Assembly: GCA_934678915.1 (NCBI GenBank) | Contig: CAKUSF010000069.1 | Coordinates: forward strand, 1 to 10,305 | DNA from: an uncultured Bacteroidales bacterium | GTDB taxonomy: Bacteria > Bacteroidota > Bacteroidia > Bacteroidales > UBA932 | Direction of reading: 5' to 3' | Length of the DNA: 10,305 nt | Part shown: positions 1 through 6,366 of the stretch, piece by piece | Layout: every line of letters starts with the position of its first letter | Numbering within the stretch: position 1 is the first letter of the stretch | Translations under genes and position numbers: made by a program | Notes under the pieces: generated by a model | What the model was told of the DNA's origin: nothing | The model's input: the letters and a program-made list of their open reading frames with translations, nothing else | The model's database searches: none

Positions 1-320
1 TCGAAGTCCCTATTCCGTTGAAAATTACCACATTTTCTGTTAAAGGACAGTGCGAAAACACTTTCACCTAATATGTACGTTTCTGGTCATTCGACCTAAA
101 ACGATGCTAATATAGCAATATTTTCGCAGATGACAACACCTGTGAGGATGGCTCCGGGACAAAGATAATAGGACTGTGCAGCGAGAAAGATAGTGATATT
201 CAAGGAATTAACTGTCTCCCATTCTCAATGAGTGACGTGGCGGATAAATGAATTGTAATCAGTGATAAGATCAATTGTTCTCAGTAAGGAAAAGTTTTAT
301 CATAAAATGATTATCATAAA
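1..320. other. Gene-free leader region
   Basis: No convincing gene is seen on either strand. The longest notable stretch is an open frame from 111 to 251 (+) of 46 codons. It has no ATG near its beginning, starts right after an in-frame TAA, and ends in TGA; I do not recognise its product, and it may be a gene remnant or chance. The right end (about 298-340) is AT-rich and holds the repeats and promoter box listed separately. A sequence matching TAnnTTTG also occurs on the minus strand at 160-167, but no minus-strand gene follows it inside the window. Confidence 0.5.
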
Positions 321-325
321 ATGAT
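298..325. repeat. Two tandem 14-bp dyad repeats upstream of ATPase gene
   Basis: The 14-mer TATCATAAAATGAT occurs twice back to back without mismatch (298-311 and 312-325). Each copy contains a dyad, ATCAT-AAA-ATGAT. The pair ends 8 bp before a -7-like promoter box at 333-340, so it covers the region where RNA polymerase or an operator-binding protein would sit. I infer a possible operator; the sequence alone shows only the repeat and its position. Confidence 0.6.
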
Positions 326-332
326 AAAATGT

Positions 333-340
333 TATATTTG
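333..340 (+). promoter_or_regulatory. Bacteroidota-type -7 promoter box
   Basis: TATATTTG matches the Bacteroidota -7 consensus TAnnTTTG exactly. It ends 20 nt before the ATG at 361, implying a short leader. No clear -33 TTG is seen at the expected spacing; the corresponding position reads TTA inside the tandem dyads. The box before menA has nearly the same distance to its start codon, which supports both calls. Confidence 0.5.
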
Positions 341-360
341 CAGTATAAGATATTGTGAAT

Positions 361-1486
361 ATGATAAATCCATTCATCACGACCGGTTATGCCGGAGCAA
401 AATATTTTTGCGACAGGGTCAAAGAGACGAAGGATGTGGTGGAACTGCTGACCAATGGCAACAACATCGCTCTGATCTCTCCGAGACGCTACGGAAAAAC
501 TCCTTATACGACACTGCTTCGCACAAAAAGAAATAAGGGATAACTATCTCACCTTCATCATAGATGTGTATTCTACCAGATCTCTGGCTGAAATGGCAGA
601 CAAGATGGGAAAGACTATTCTTGAACAGTTAAAGCCTAAAGGAGAGAAAGTGTGGGGAAAATTCACCGGTGCCCTGACTTCACTCAAGGCTAGGATATCC
701 TATGATGCTGCCGGTGTCCCGTCATGGACTGTCGAGATTGGTGACATCAAGAATCCTGCGGTCACTCTAGATGAAATATTCAAGTACATTCAGAATTCAG
801 GCAAGCCCTGCCTTGTTGCTATTGATGAGTTCCAGCAGATTCTGAAATATGACGATAAGAATGTTGAAGCCACCATAAGGACATACGTTCAGTATTGTAC
901 TAACGCCAATTTCATTCTTTCCGGCTCGCAGAGAGAGATGATGGGAGCTATGTTCACATCATCCGCAAGACCATTCTACCAAAGTGCCACCATCATCAAC
1001 CTTCCACGAATCGAGATGTCGGAATATTCAAAATTCTGTGACAGACTGTTTGAAGAATATGGAAAGCATCTGGATGTTGATGTTGTCCCAGCCTTGTACA
1101 ACGAGTTTGACGGCACGACCTTCTATCTTCAGAAGATCATGAACGTTCTCTTTATGAGAACAAAAGAAGGTGAACAATGTCACAAGAGCAGTCTTGCAGA
1201 GGCAATTAACTACATTATCGACTTTAGCTCAGAAACCTACGAAGATTTAATCTACCAGTTACCGGAAAAGCAGAAACAGGTCATGCTCGCCATTTCAAGA
1301 GAGCGCAAGGCACAGAACATCACCTCAGCATCCTTTGTACGGAAATATACCCTCACATCTGCAAGTTCCGTCAATTCCGCTGTCAAAGGGCTGCTTGACA
1401 AAGGGCTGCTTACCTGTAACAGGGGTGTCTATCAAGTCTATGACCTCTTTCTGGATGTCTGGATCCGAGAGAGGTATCTAAAGTAA
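361..1486 (+). pseudogene. AAA+ ATPase (archaeal ATPase_2-like), frameshifted
   Basis: This is a predicted P-loop ATPase of the ATPase_2/COG1672 type, a family common in Bacteroidota with poorly known function. The N-terminal part is read in one frame from ATG 361 (an in-frame GTG lies at 355) and ends with the Walker A motif SPRRYGKT at about 478-501. That frame stops at 541-543. The rest continues in the +2 frame: translating it upstream of 566 gives LIRHCFAQKEIRDNYLTF, which joins smoothly to the Walker A helix. The downstream part holds a Walker B-like LVAIDEFQQI (about 811-840), a sensor-like FILSGSQRE (about 910-936) and a C-terminal winged-helix-like region ending VYDLFLDVWIRERYLK. The join lies at 501-503, and loss of 2 bp there is the simplest explanation. 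As it stands the gene would give a 60-residue peptide without the catalytic core. A sequencing or assembly error is the main alternative. It converges on uvrC with a 28-bp gap. Confidence 0.8.
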
Positions 1487-1514
1487 GTGGCGAGCGGAAG
1501 ATTCTGGCAGTTTC

Positions 1515-3323
1515 TCAGTTGTCATTCAGGGCCTTGAGGATTTCAGCAGCGAGGGTCGGGGAGACAAGTTTGGAAAGGTCTTCGAGAGAAGCAGCAGCGA
1601 TGCGGGCGACTGAGCCATAATGCATGAGGAGGCGCTTCTCGGTCTGCTCACCGACACCTTTGATCTCACGCAAAGCGCTTTGAATCTGGGCTTTGCTCCT
1701 GAGACTGCGATGGAAGGTAATTCCGAAACGATGGGCTTCATCGCGGATGTGCATCAGGACTTTGAGCGCCTGAGAGTTGCGGTCAAGGAACAGAGGATAA
1801 GGATCGTTCACCCTGATCACCAGTTCCATGCGTTTTGCAAGGCCGATGACCATCAGCCGGTCCATCAGCCCAAGCTCGGCGAGAGCCTGACGGGCGAACT
1901 CCAGCTGACCTTCTCCTCCATCAATCACAACCAATTGCGGAAGATCGTCCGGGGTCTCCTCAAGCATTCGGGAATATCTACGGTTGACGACCTCCTTCAT
2001 CGAGGCGAAATCATTGGCCCCGATGACTGTCTTGATCTTGAACTTGCGGTAATCCTTTTTGGACGGCACTCCGTCACGGAAAACGACACATGAGGCCACC
2101 GGATTGGTTCCTTGGATGTTGGAGTTGTCGAAGCACTCGATGTGGGTCGGAAGTTCCTTCATTCCCAAGGCCTTGCGCAGGTCCTCAAGAACCATGCGGC
2201 GATATTCGTCAGGATCGGTGTGCTCCCTCTGCTTGATGGAGTTGAAAAGATATTCCTTGGCATTCTTGACGCTCAGTTCGAGAAGGGAAAGTTTGTCGCC
2301 GCGCGCCGGGATGCGGAAGTCGATGCCGTCTATCTCCACATCCGGCTTGAACGGCACGATGACCTCTTTCGCCAATGCACCGAACTTGGATTCGATCTCG
2401 GCGATGAACGTGCTGAGTACAGATGCCTGCTCCTCCTCGATGTTCATCTTGAAGCCCAGATTCAACGACTGGATGACAGATCCGCCACGAACACGCAGGA
2501 AGTTTCCGAAAGCCTCCTGGCCATCGAAAACCAGAGAGAACACATCACAGGAAGTATCTGCGACAGAGGATATTATCGAATGTGAATAGTGCTTCTTCAA
2601 GGACTCTATCCTGTTTTTACAGACCTGCGCCTCCTCGAAACGGAGCTCCGCGGCCGCACGCTTCATCTCGGCCTCATATTCACGGATTATCTCATTCACG
2701 CCGCCTTTCAGCAGACGGGTGATCTCGGTGACGTAGGATGAATATTCCTCCTTGCTGACCGCGCCAACGCAGCAGCCTTTGCAGCGTCCGATGTGGAAGT
2801 CCAGGCACGGGCGGAATTTGCCCCGGAGGATCGTGTCGCCGGTGATTTTCAGGTTGCAGGAACGCAGAGGATAGTTCTTGCGGAAAAACTCCAGCAGGTA
2901 GTTTGCGTGCGAGACCGAGCTGTACGGCCCGAAATAGGTGCCGTTCTTCCTGTCTACGCGGCGGGTGAGAAAGACCTTCGGGAAGTCGTCGTTCGTGATG
3001 ACAATCCAAGGGTAGGTCTTGGAGTCCTTGAGCAGGATGTTGTAGCGAGGCTTGTACTGCTTGATGAGATTGTTCTCCAGCAGCAGCGCGTCGGCCTCCG
3101 AATCGACGACAGAGAACTGTGCGTCGGCGATCTTCGAGACCAGCAGCCTGGTCTTCACATTCAGCCTCTCCGGCGGCACGAAGTACTGCGCCACCCTCTT
3201 GTGCAGGTCTTTAGCCTTACCCACATAAATCACCTTCCCCGAGGCATCGTAGTAACGATAGACCCCCGGGGAATGTGGAAACAGGGCGATTTTCTCCCTG
3301 ACTGTAAGGTTTTTCTCGCTCAA
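1515..3323 (-). CDS. uvrC: Excinuclease ABC subunit C (UvrC)
   Basis: UvrC makes both incisions flanking a DNA lesion in nucleotide excision repair, acting with UvrA and UvrB in the cytoplasm. The 602-residue length is normal. In order: a GIY-YIG nuclease domain (GVYRYYD at 20-26, VIYVGKAKDLHKRV at 31-44, LLENNLIK at 81-88); a cysteine cluster C156, C173, C181, C185, matching in pattern the four cysteines reported to hold a 4Fe-4S cluster in E. coli UvrC, though with a longer first spacing; a UVR (UvrB-interacting) segment at about 213-248; an RNase H-like nuclease domain with ECFDNSNIQG (D399), VIDGG (D468) and DEAHRFGITFHR (H538); and C-terminal helix-hairpin-helix motifs at about 545-598. 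The usual GGKGQL reads GGEGQL here. The start at 3323 gives the expected N-terminus just before the GIY-YIG domain. It lies 65 bp downstream of the thioredoxin lipoprotein gene on the same strand and may be cotranscribed with it. Confidence 0.97.
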   Translation of the reverse strand: MSEKNLTVREKIALFPHSPGVYRYYDASGKVIYVGKAKDLHKRVAQYFVPPERLNVKTRLLVSKIADAQFSVVDSEADALLLENNLIKQYKPRYNILLKDSKTYPWIVITNDDFPKVFLTRRVDRKNGTYFGPYSSVSHANYLLEFFRKNYPLRSCNLKITGDTILRGKFRPCLDFHIGRCKGCCVGAVSKEEYSSYVTEITRLLKGGVNEIIREYEAEMKRAAAELRFEEAQVCKNRIESLKKHYSHSIISSVADTSCDVFSLVFDGQEAFGNFLRVRGGSVIQSLNLGFKMNIEEEQASVLSTFIAEIESKFGALAKEVIVPFKPDVEIDGIDFRIPARGDKLSLLELSVKNAKEYLFNSIKQREHTDPDEYRRMVLEDLRKALGMKELPTHIECFDNSNIQGTNPVASCVVFRDGVPSKKDYRKFKIKTVIGANDFASMKEVVNRRYSRMLEETPDDLPQLVVIDGGEGQLEFARQALAELGLMDRLMVIGLAKRMELVIRVNDPYPLFLDRNSQALKVLMHIRDEAHRFGITFHRSLRSKAQIQSALREIKGVGEQTEKRLLMHYGSVARIAAASLEDLSKLVSPTLAAEILKALNDN

Positions 3324-3388
3324 AGCGTTTGAATATAAGAGGTCAAGAGACCGCCATCTGGTAATCAGATAGGTTCAGAAACACCTTC

Positions 3389-4456
3389 CTACTTCTTGGC
3401 AGTCACGTACTTGGCGACCTCTTCCTCAATGCCTTCACCACGGAGGTTTCTCTTGAGGATAGTTCCGTCAGGGCCGAAGAGAATGATGTGAGGGATGCCT
3501 TGAATGCCGTAGAGCGAGGTAGGAATGGTCTGGGCATTGATGATCTCGTTCCAGTTCATACCGTAGGCCTTGGCTGTGTCAACTGAAGCCTGAGGCTGAT
3601 CCCAAACAGCTACGCTAAGAACATCGAAATCATTGCCAGCGTACTTGTCATAGACCTTCTTGATGTTAGGAATCTCCCTCTTGCAAGGGCCGCACCATGA
3701 TGCCCAGAAATCAACGAGAACATACTTACCCTTGCCAACATAGTCAGAAAGCTTCACGCCATCAATGTCGAAGTCAGTGAACATCTTACCTTCTGCGGTG
3801 TTCTTCTTAGCATCAACCGCCTTCCTCAACATGGAGACAGTTTGAGTCTCGGCCAGGGATGGATCAAGCAGGTTCAGCATCGAGTCCACCTGGGCCAGAT
3901 TAAGGTTGTACTGAAGCATGTTCAAAGCCATTGCTCCAAGACAGTTGTCTTTGTTTTCCTCAAACAGTCGCCTGTTGCAATCAGCGGTGGCAGCATCGTA
4001 GTCTTTGAAGATTTTGGTGCGAACAGCCTCGTCACCTGCCTCTCCGAGAGAGTCCAGACGGGCCTGTGTCTTGGCGCCAATCTCACTAATAGCGGTCTCG
4101 AAGGCGTTTTTCCTCTCCTGAAGGGACACGGACGGTGTTTTCGAGACAATCTCCACCGCACCTGTAGCCTTCACGGTAGCAATCAGCGGAGTGCCATCGG
4201 AGATAAATTCCGTCCTGAAGCCTCCACCGGTAAATCTAGCCGAGGCCGTCATGCAGGCAGGAAGCTCAACCGCAAACTTGCCGTCAGTCACAGTAACCGT
4301 GGTGTCAATCCCAAGTTCCTTGATTTTGATGTTCACCTCCTGAGGAGCATTGGCCTCAAAAGTACCCTCAAAAGCAGTCTTGTCTAAAACTTTAGGACCG
4401 CACGCAACAGCAGCAAAGGCAGCCACAGCTGCAAAAATCAATGAATTACGTTTCAT
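3389..4456 (-). CDS. TlpA-like thioredoxin-fold lipoprotein
   Basis: This is a predicted envelope-anchored thiol-disulfide oxidoreductase of 355 residues. The N-terminus is a lipoprotein signal: positive MKRN, an alanine-rich hydrophobic stretch, then a lipobox-like AAVAC with C19 as the lipidated residue. Residues about 25-105 resemble the beta-rich N-terminal domain (DUF4369-like) common in Bacteroidota TlpA proteins, and about 115-215 look helical. The C-terminal thioredoxin domain (about 230-353) carries VLVDFWASWCGPCKREIP with the redox pair C255/C258, and the cis-proline loop GIQGIPHIILFGPDG with P322. Family members reduce or resolve disulfides in the periplasm, for instance in cytochrome maturation or oxidative stress. 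The specific partner cannot be told here; no cytochrome c genes are adjacent. It is divergent from menA across 138 bp and upstream of uvrC. No convincing -7 box was found before its start. Confidence 0.92.
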   Translation of the reverse strand: MKRNSLIFAAVAAFAAVACGPKVLDKTAFEGTFEANAPQEVNIKIKELGIDTTVTVTDGKFAVELPACMTASARFTGGGFRTEFISDGTPLIATVKATGAVEIVSKTPSVSLQERKNAFETAISEIGAKTQARLDSLGEAGDEAVRTKIFKDYDAATADCNRRLFEENKDNCLGAMALNMLQYNLNLAQVDSMLNLLDPSLAETQTVSMLRKAVDAKKNTAEGKMFTDFDIDGVKLSDYVGKGKYVLVDFWASWCGPCKREIPNIKKVYDKYAGNDFDVLSVAVWDQPQASVDTAKAYGMNWNEIINAQTIPTSLYGIQGIPHIILFGPDGTILKRNLRGEGIEEEVAKYVTAKK

Positions 4457-4594
4457 ATTCTTTGAATGTTAATATTCTACTCTTTCTCTCAAGGTGGCGG
4501 CACAAACAAGATGAGCTACCCCAATCAAGAATTGTAAAGTTATGAATATTTTCAATAATATGTAGTATCTTTGTTTAACAATATCAAATAATTA
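4457..4594. promoter_or_regulatory. Divergent intergenic promoter region
   Basis: This 138-bp AT-rich gap separates the minus-strand thioredoxin lipoprotein gene from the plus-strand menA cluster, so it should hold promoters for both. On the plus strand the TATCTTTG box (listed separately) is clear. On the minus strand only a poor candidate is visible (CTTGTTTG, which lacks the TA). No strong palindrome or riboswitch-like structure was seen. Confidence 0.5.
4566..4573 (+). promoter_or_regulatory. Bacteroidota-type -7 promoter box before menA
   Basis: TATCTTTG matches TAnnTTTG exactly. It ends 21 nt before the TTG at 4595, implying a leader of roughly 15 nt without a Shine-Dalgarno sequence. 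A -33 TTG at the usual spacing is not obvious. It is the best candidate for driving the four-gene cluster up to 8301. Confidence 0.5.
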
Positions 4595-5500
4595 TTGAAC
4601 GTGACACTGAACGCCTGCATAAAATCCATGAGGTTAAGAACGCTACCGTTGTCTTTGGCTGGGGTGACACTTGGCGTATGCCTTGCCGCTGGCAAATTTA
4701 GAGTCAGCCCATGGACAGCAGTGCTAGTGTTCCTTACTACGGTCTGCCTCCAAATTCTCTCAAACCTTTCCAACGAACTTGGCGACTCCTTGAATGGGAC
4801 CGACACAGACGAACGTCAAGGTCCTCAGTACGCTCTGGGAAGCGGAGAGATGTCCGTGAGGGACATCAAAATACTCATCGGAATATTCGTTGGTCTTTGT
4901 ATTGTTTCCGGTCTAGCAATGATTCAGGTTTCATTCGGGGACATATTCAAAACAGAGTCAATCTGCCTGGAAGTAATAGGCGCAGCTGCGATTGCGGGTG
5001 CAATGAAGTACACTTTGGGGAAGAACCCTTATGGGTACAGAGGGCTCGGTGATGTGTTCGTGTTCATATTCTTCGGTCTCGTCTCGGTGCTAGGCGGGTA
5101 CTATGTCGCAGCCAGGGAACTGCCATCGCTAGTCATGCTGCTACCAGCTTCGGCCATAGGCTGCTTTAGTGTCGGTGTACTGAATGTCAACAACATAAGA
5201 GACATGAAGACCGATGCGGTGAATCGTGTGACCGTGGCCATCAAACTTGGAATGAAAGGTGCAAGAATATACCAAACCGTCCTGATCGTTCTAGGCCTAG
5301 CGCTGATGCTCGCCTTCTGCGCGGTCTATGACTTCGCACCATGGCACTTCTTGTTCATCATCACTATTCCTCTGTACATCAAACATTTACAAGGCATCTG
5401 GACTCGAAGCGACCGCTGTCTTGACCCGATGCTACCGATGCTCGTGATCTCAACTTTCTTCCTTTCCATCATCGTTGGAGTGGGATTTCTAATTTTCTAG
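4595..5500 (+). CDS. menA: 1,4-dihydroxy-2-naphthoate polyprenyltransferase (MenA)
   Basis: MenA is an integral membrane prenyltransferase that attaches a polyprenyl chain to 1,4-dihydroxy-2-naphthoate, giving demethylmenaquinone. The 301-residue protein belongs to the UbiA superfamily. The two Mg-diphosphate binding regions are seen as NELGDSLNGTDTDER (60-74, in the place of the usual N-D-Y-x-D) and NNIRDMKTD (199-207, matching NNxRDxxxD). Around them are about eight hydrophobic segments, for example at 40-56, 92-112, 153-170, 176-197, 227-245, 250-262 and 280-301. The start is uncertain: TTG 4595, GTG 4601 or ATG 4628. The ATG would remove residues before MRLRTLPLS that family members normally have, so I prefer TTG or GTG; the promoter spacing agrees. 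UbiE follows after 4 bp and performs the next step, which supports MenA over other UbiA enzymes. Confidence 0.93.
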   Translation: MNVTLNACIKSMRLRTLPLSLAGVTLGVCLAAGKFRVSPWTAVLVFLTTVCLQILSNLSNELGDSLNGTDTDERQGPQYALGSGEMSVRDIKILIGIFVGLCIVSGLAMIQVSFGDIFKTESICLEVIGAAAIAGAMKYTLGKNPYGYRGLGDVFVFIFFGLVSVLGGYYVAARELPSLVMLLPASAIGCFSVGVLNVNNIRDMKTDAVNRVTVAIKLGMKGARIYQTVLIVLGLALMLAFCAVYDFAPWHFLFIITIPLYIKHLQGIWTRSDRCLDPMLPMLVISTFFLSIIVGVGFLIF

Positions 5501-5504
5501 GAAT

Positions 5505-6350
5505 ATGCCGACAAAATCAAAAGTCAGGAATATGTTCGACAGCATCGCAGGCGACTATGATGCTCTGAATCACATACTTTCACTGGACATTGACAAGATT
5601 TGGAGAAGAAAGGCTCTGAAACAGATTGTGGACGCTCCTGCACCGGTTCAGGTTCTGGACCTAGCCTGCGGGACGGGGGATTTCTCCATCGCAATCGCCA
5701 AGGCGTTGACACGGTCGTTGAGCCTGCCGAAACGACCGGACTCTGGGAAAACGGCCCTTCGACAAGCTCAGGGACCTGTCAATGCGGTCACTGAGCCTGT
5801 CGAAGTGACCGACGCTTCGACAAACGCTTCGACAAACGCTTCGACAAGCTCAGCGACCGGAGGCCATGTCACAGGTGTGGATCTGTCCGAAGGCATGCTG
5901 GCCGTGATGCGTGAGAAAGTAGGGAAGGCCGGACTGAACGAGATGATCAGCATAGAGGAAGGCGACGGAGAGAACCTCAGATTTCCCGACAACACCTTCG
6001 ACAGAGTCACCATCGCATTCGGAATCAGGAACTTTGAAGACAGACTAAAAGGCCTAAAGGAGATGCTCCGCGTACTCAAACCCGGTGGCCGCCTCGTGAT
6101 CCTTGAGCTGTCACGCCCCGAGAACAAGGTGATCCGTTGGTTCTACGACCTGTATTTTCTCCACATTCTCCCGAAGGTCGGAGGAAAGGTCTCCGGAGAC
6201 AAGGCCGCCTACACCTATCTCCCCACCTCCGTTACTGCCTTCCCCGGCAAGAAGGAATTCATGGCGATGATGCGCGAAGCCGGCTTCCGCACCGTAACCC
6301 ACAAAGCCTTCACCCTCGGCATCTGCCGGATGTACACTGGCGAGAAATAG
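5505..6350 (+). CDS. ubiE: Demethylmenaquinone methyltransferase with REP-derived insert
   Basis: UbiE/MenG is a cytoplasmic SAM-dependent methyltransferase that converts demethylmenaquinone to menaquinone, the last step of the pathway. The protein has 281 residues against about 230-250 usual. Seen in order: the family N-terminus FDSIAGDYDALNHILSLDID (11-30); SAM motif I VLDLACGTGDFS (50-61); an insert at about 69-119; the next strand with the ribose-binding acid, VTGVDLSEGML (D126); EEGDGENLRFPDNTFD (151-166); IAFGIRNFEDR (170-180); and LRVLKPGGRLVILELSRP (188-205). The insert falls in the loop between beta1-alphaA and beta2 and consists of REP-like palindromes read in frame, giving a low-complexity stretch with ASTNASTNAST. 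Without it the length is about 230, as expected. All visible catalytic motifs are intact, so the gene is probably functional. An AGGA overlapping the menA stop may serve as ribosome binding site. Confidence 0.93.
   Translation: MPTKSKVRNMFDSIAGDYDALNHILSLDIDKIWRRKALKQIVDAPAPVQVLDLACGTGDFSIAIAKALTRSLSLPKRPDSGKTALRQAQGPVNAVTEPVEVTDASTNASTNASTSSATGGHVTGVDLSEGMLAVMREKVGKAGLNEMISIEEGDGENLRFPDNTFDRVTIAFGIRNFEDRLKGLKEMLRVLKPGGRLVILELSRPENKVIRWFYDLYFLHILPKVGGKVSGDKAAYTYLPTSVTAFPGKKEFMAMMREAGFRTVTHKAFTLGICRMYTGEK
5713..5858. repeat. Cluster of four alternating REP-like palindromes inside ubiE
   Basis: Four related palindromes with an 11-nt loop core GAGCYTGYCGA (or its complement) lie at 5713-5737, 5753-5776, 5786-5810 and about 5838-5858, alternating in orientation (GAG..., TCGA..., GAG..., TCGA...). 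Copy 1 has perfect 7-bp arms GGTCGTT/AACGACC. Copy 3 has different but equally perfect arms GGTCACT/AGTGACC. Copy 2 pairs GGCCCT with AGGGACC leaving one bulged A. Copy 4 pairs only CGCT/AGCG because its 5' arm runs into the 12-bp tandem repeat. Stem changes that preserve pairing indicate selection for a hairpin in DNA or RNA. The arrangement resembles a BIME (paired REP cluster). The whole block is free of stops in the ubiE frame. Confidence 0.85.
5812..5847 (+). repeat. Three perfect tandem copies of a 12-bp unit
   Basis: ACGCTTCGACAA is repeated three times exactly at 5812-5823, 5824-5835 and 5836-5847. The unit is part of the REP palindrome, so it probably grew by slippage or recombination after insertion. 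As 12 bp is a multiple of three, each unit adds four residues (A-S-T-N type) without breaking the ubiE frame. Copy number may vary between strains. Confidence 0.9.
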
Positions 6351-6366
6351 ATTAACAACAAGAATT

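Noticed and set aside
1620..3332. Several plus-strand open frames of 150-180 codons opposite uvrC
   Set aside because: They lie antisense to a complete, well-conserved uvrC and show no protein features of their own.
3334..3376. Terminator between the thioredoxin lipoprotein gene and uvrC
   Set aside because: Only a 5-bp stem (ATCTG/CAGAT on the minus strand) without a T-tract is present, too weak to call.
4502..4533. Minus-strand promoter for the thioredoxin lipoprotein gene
   Set aside because: CTTGTTTG with an upstream TTG lacks the TA of the -7 consensus and the spacing is too short, so I do not list it as a promoter.
5524..6127. Long open frames on other strands and frames across the ubiE insert
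   Set aside because: They are shadows caused by the stop-poor GC-rich palindromes and by ubiE codon bias; none has recognisable domains.
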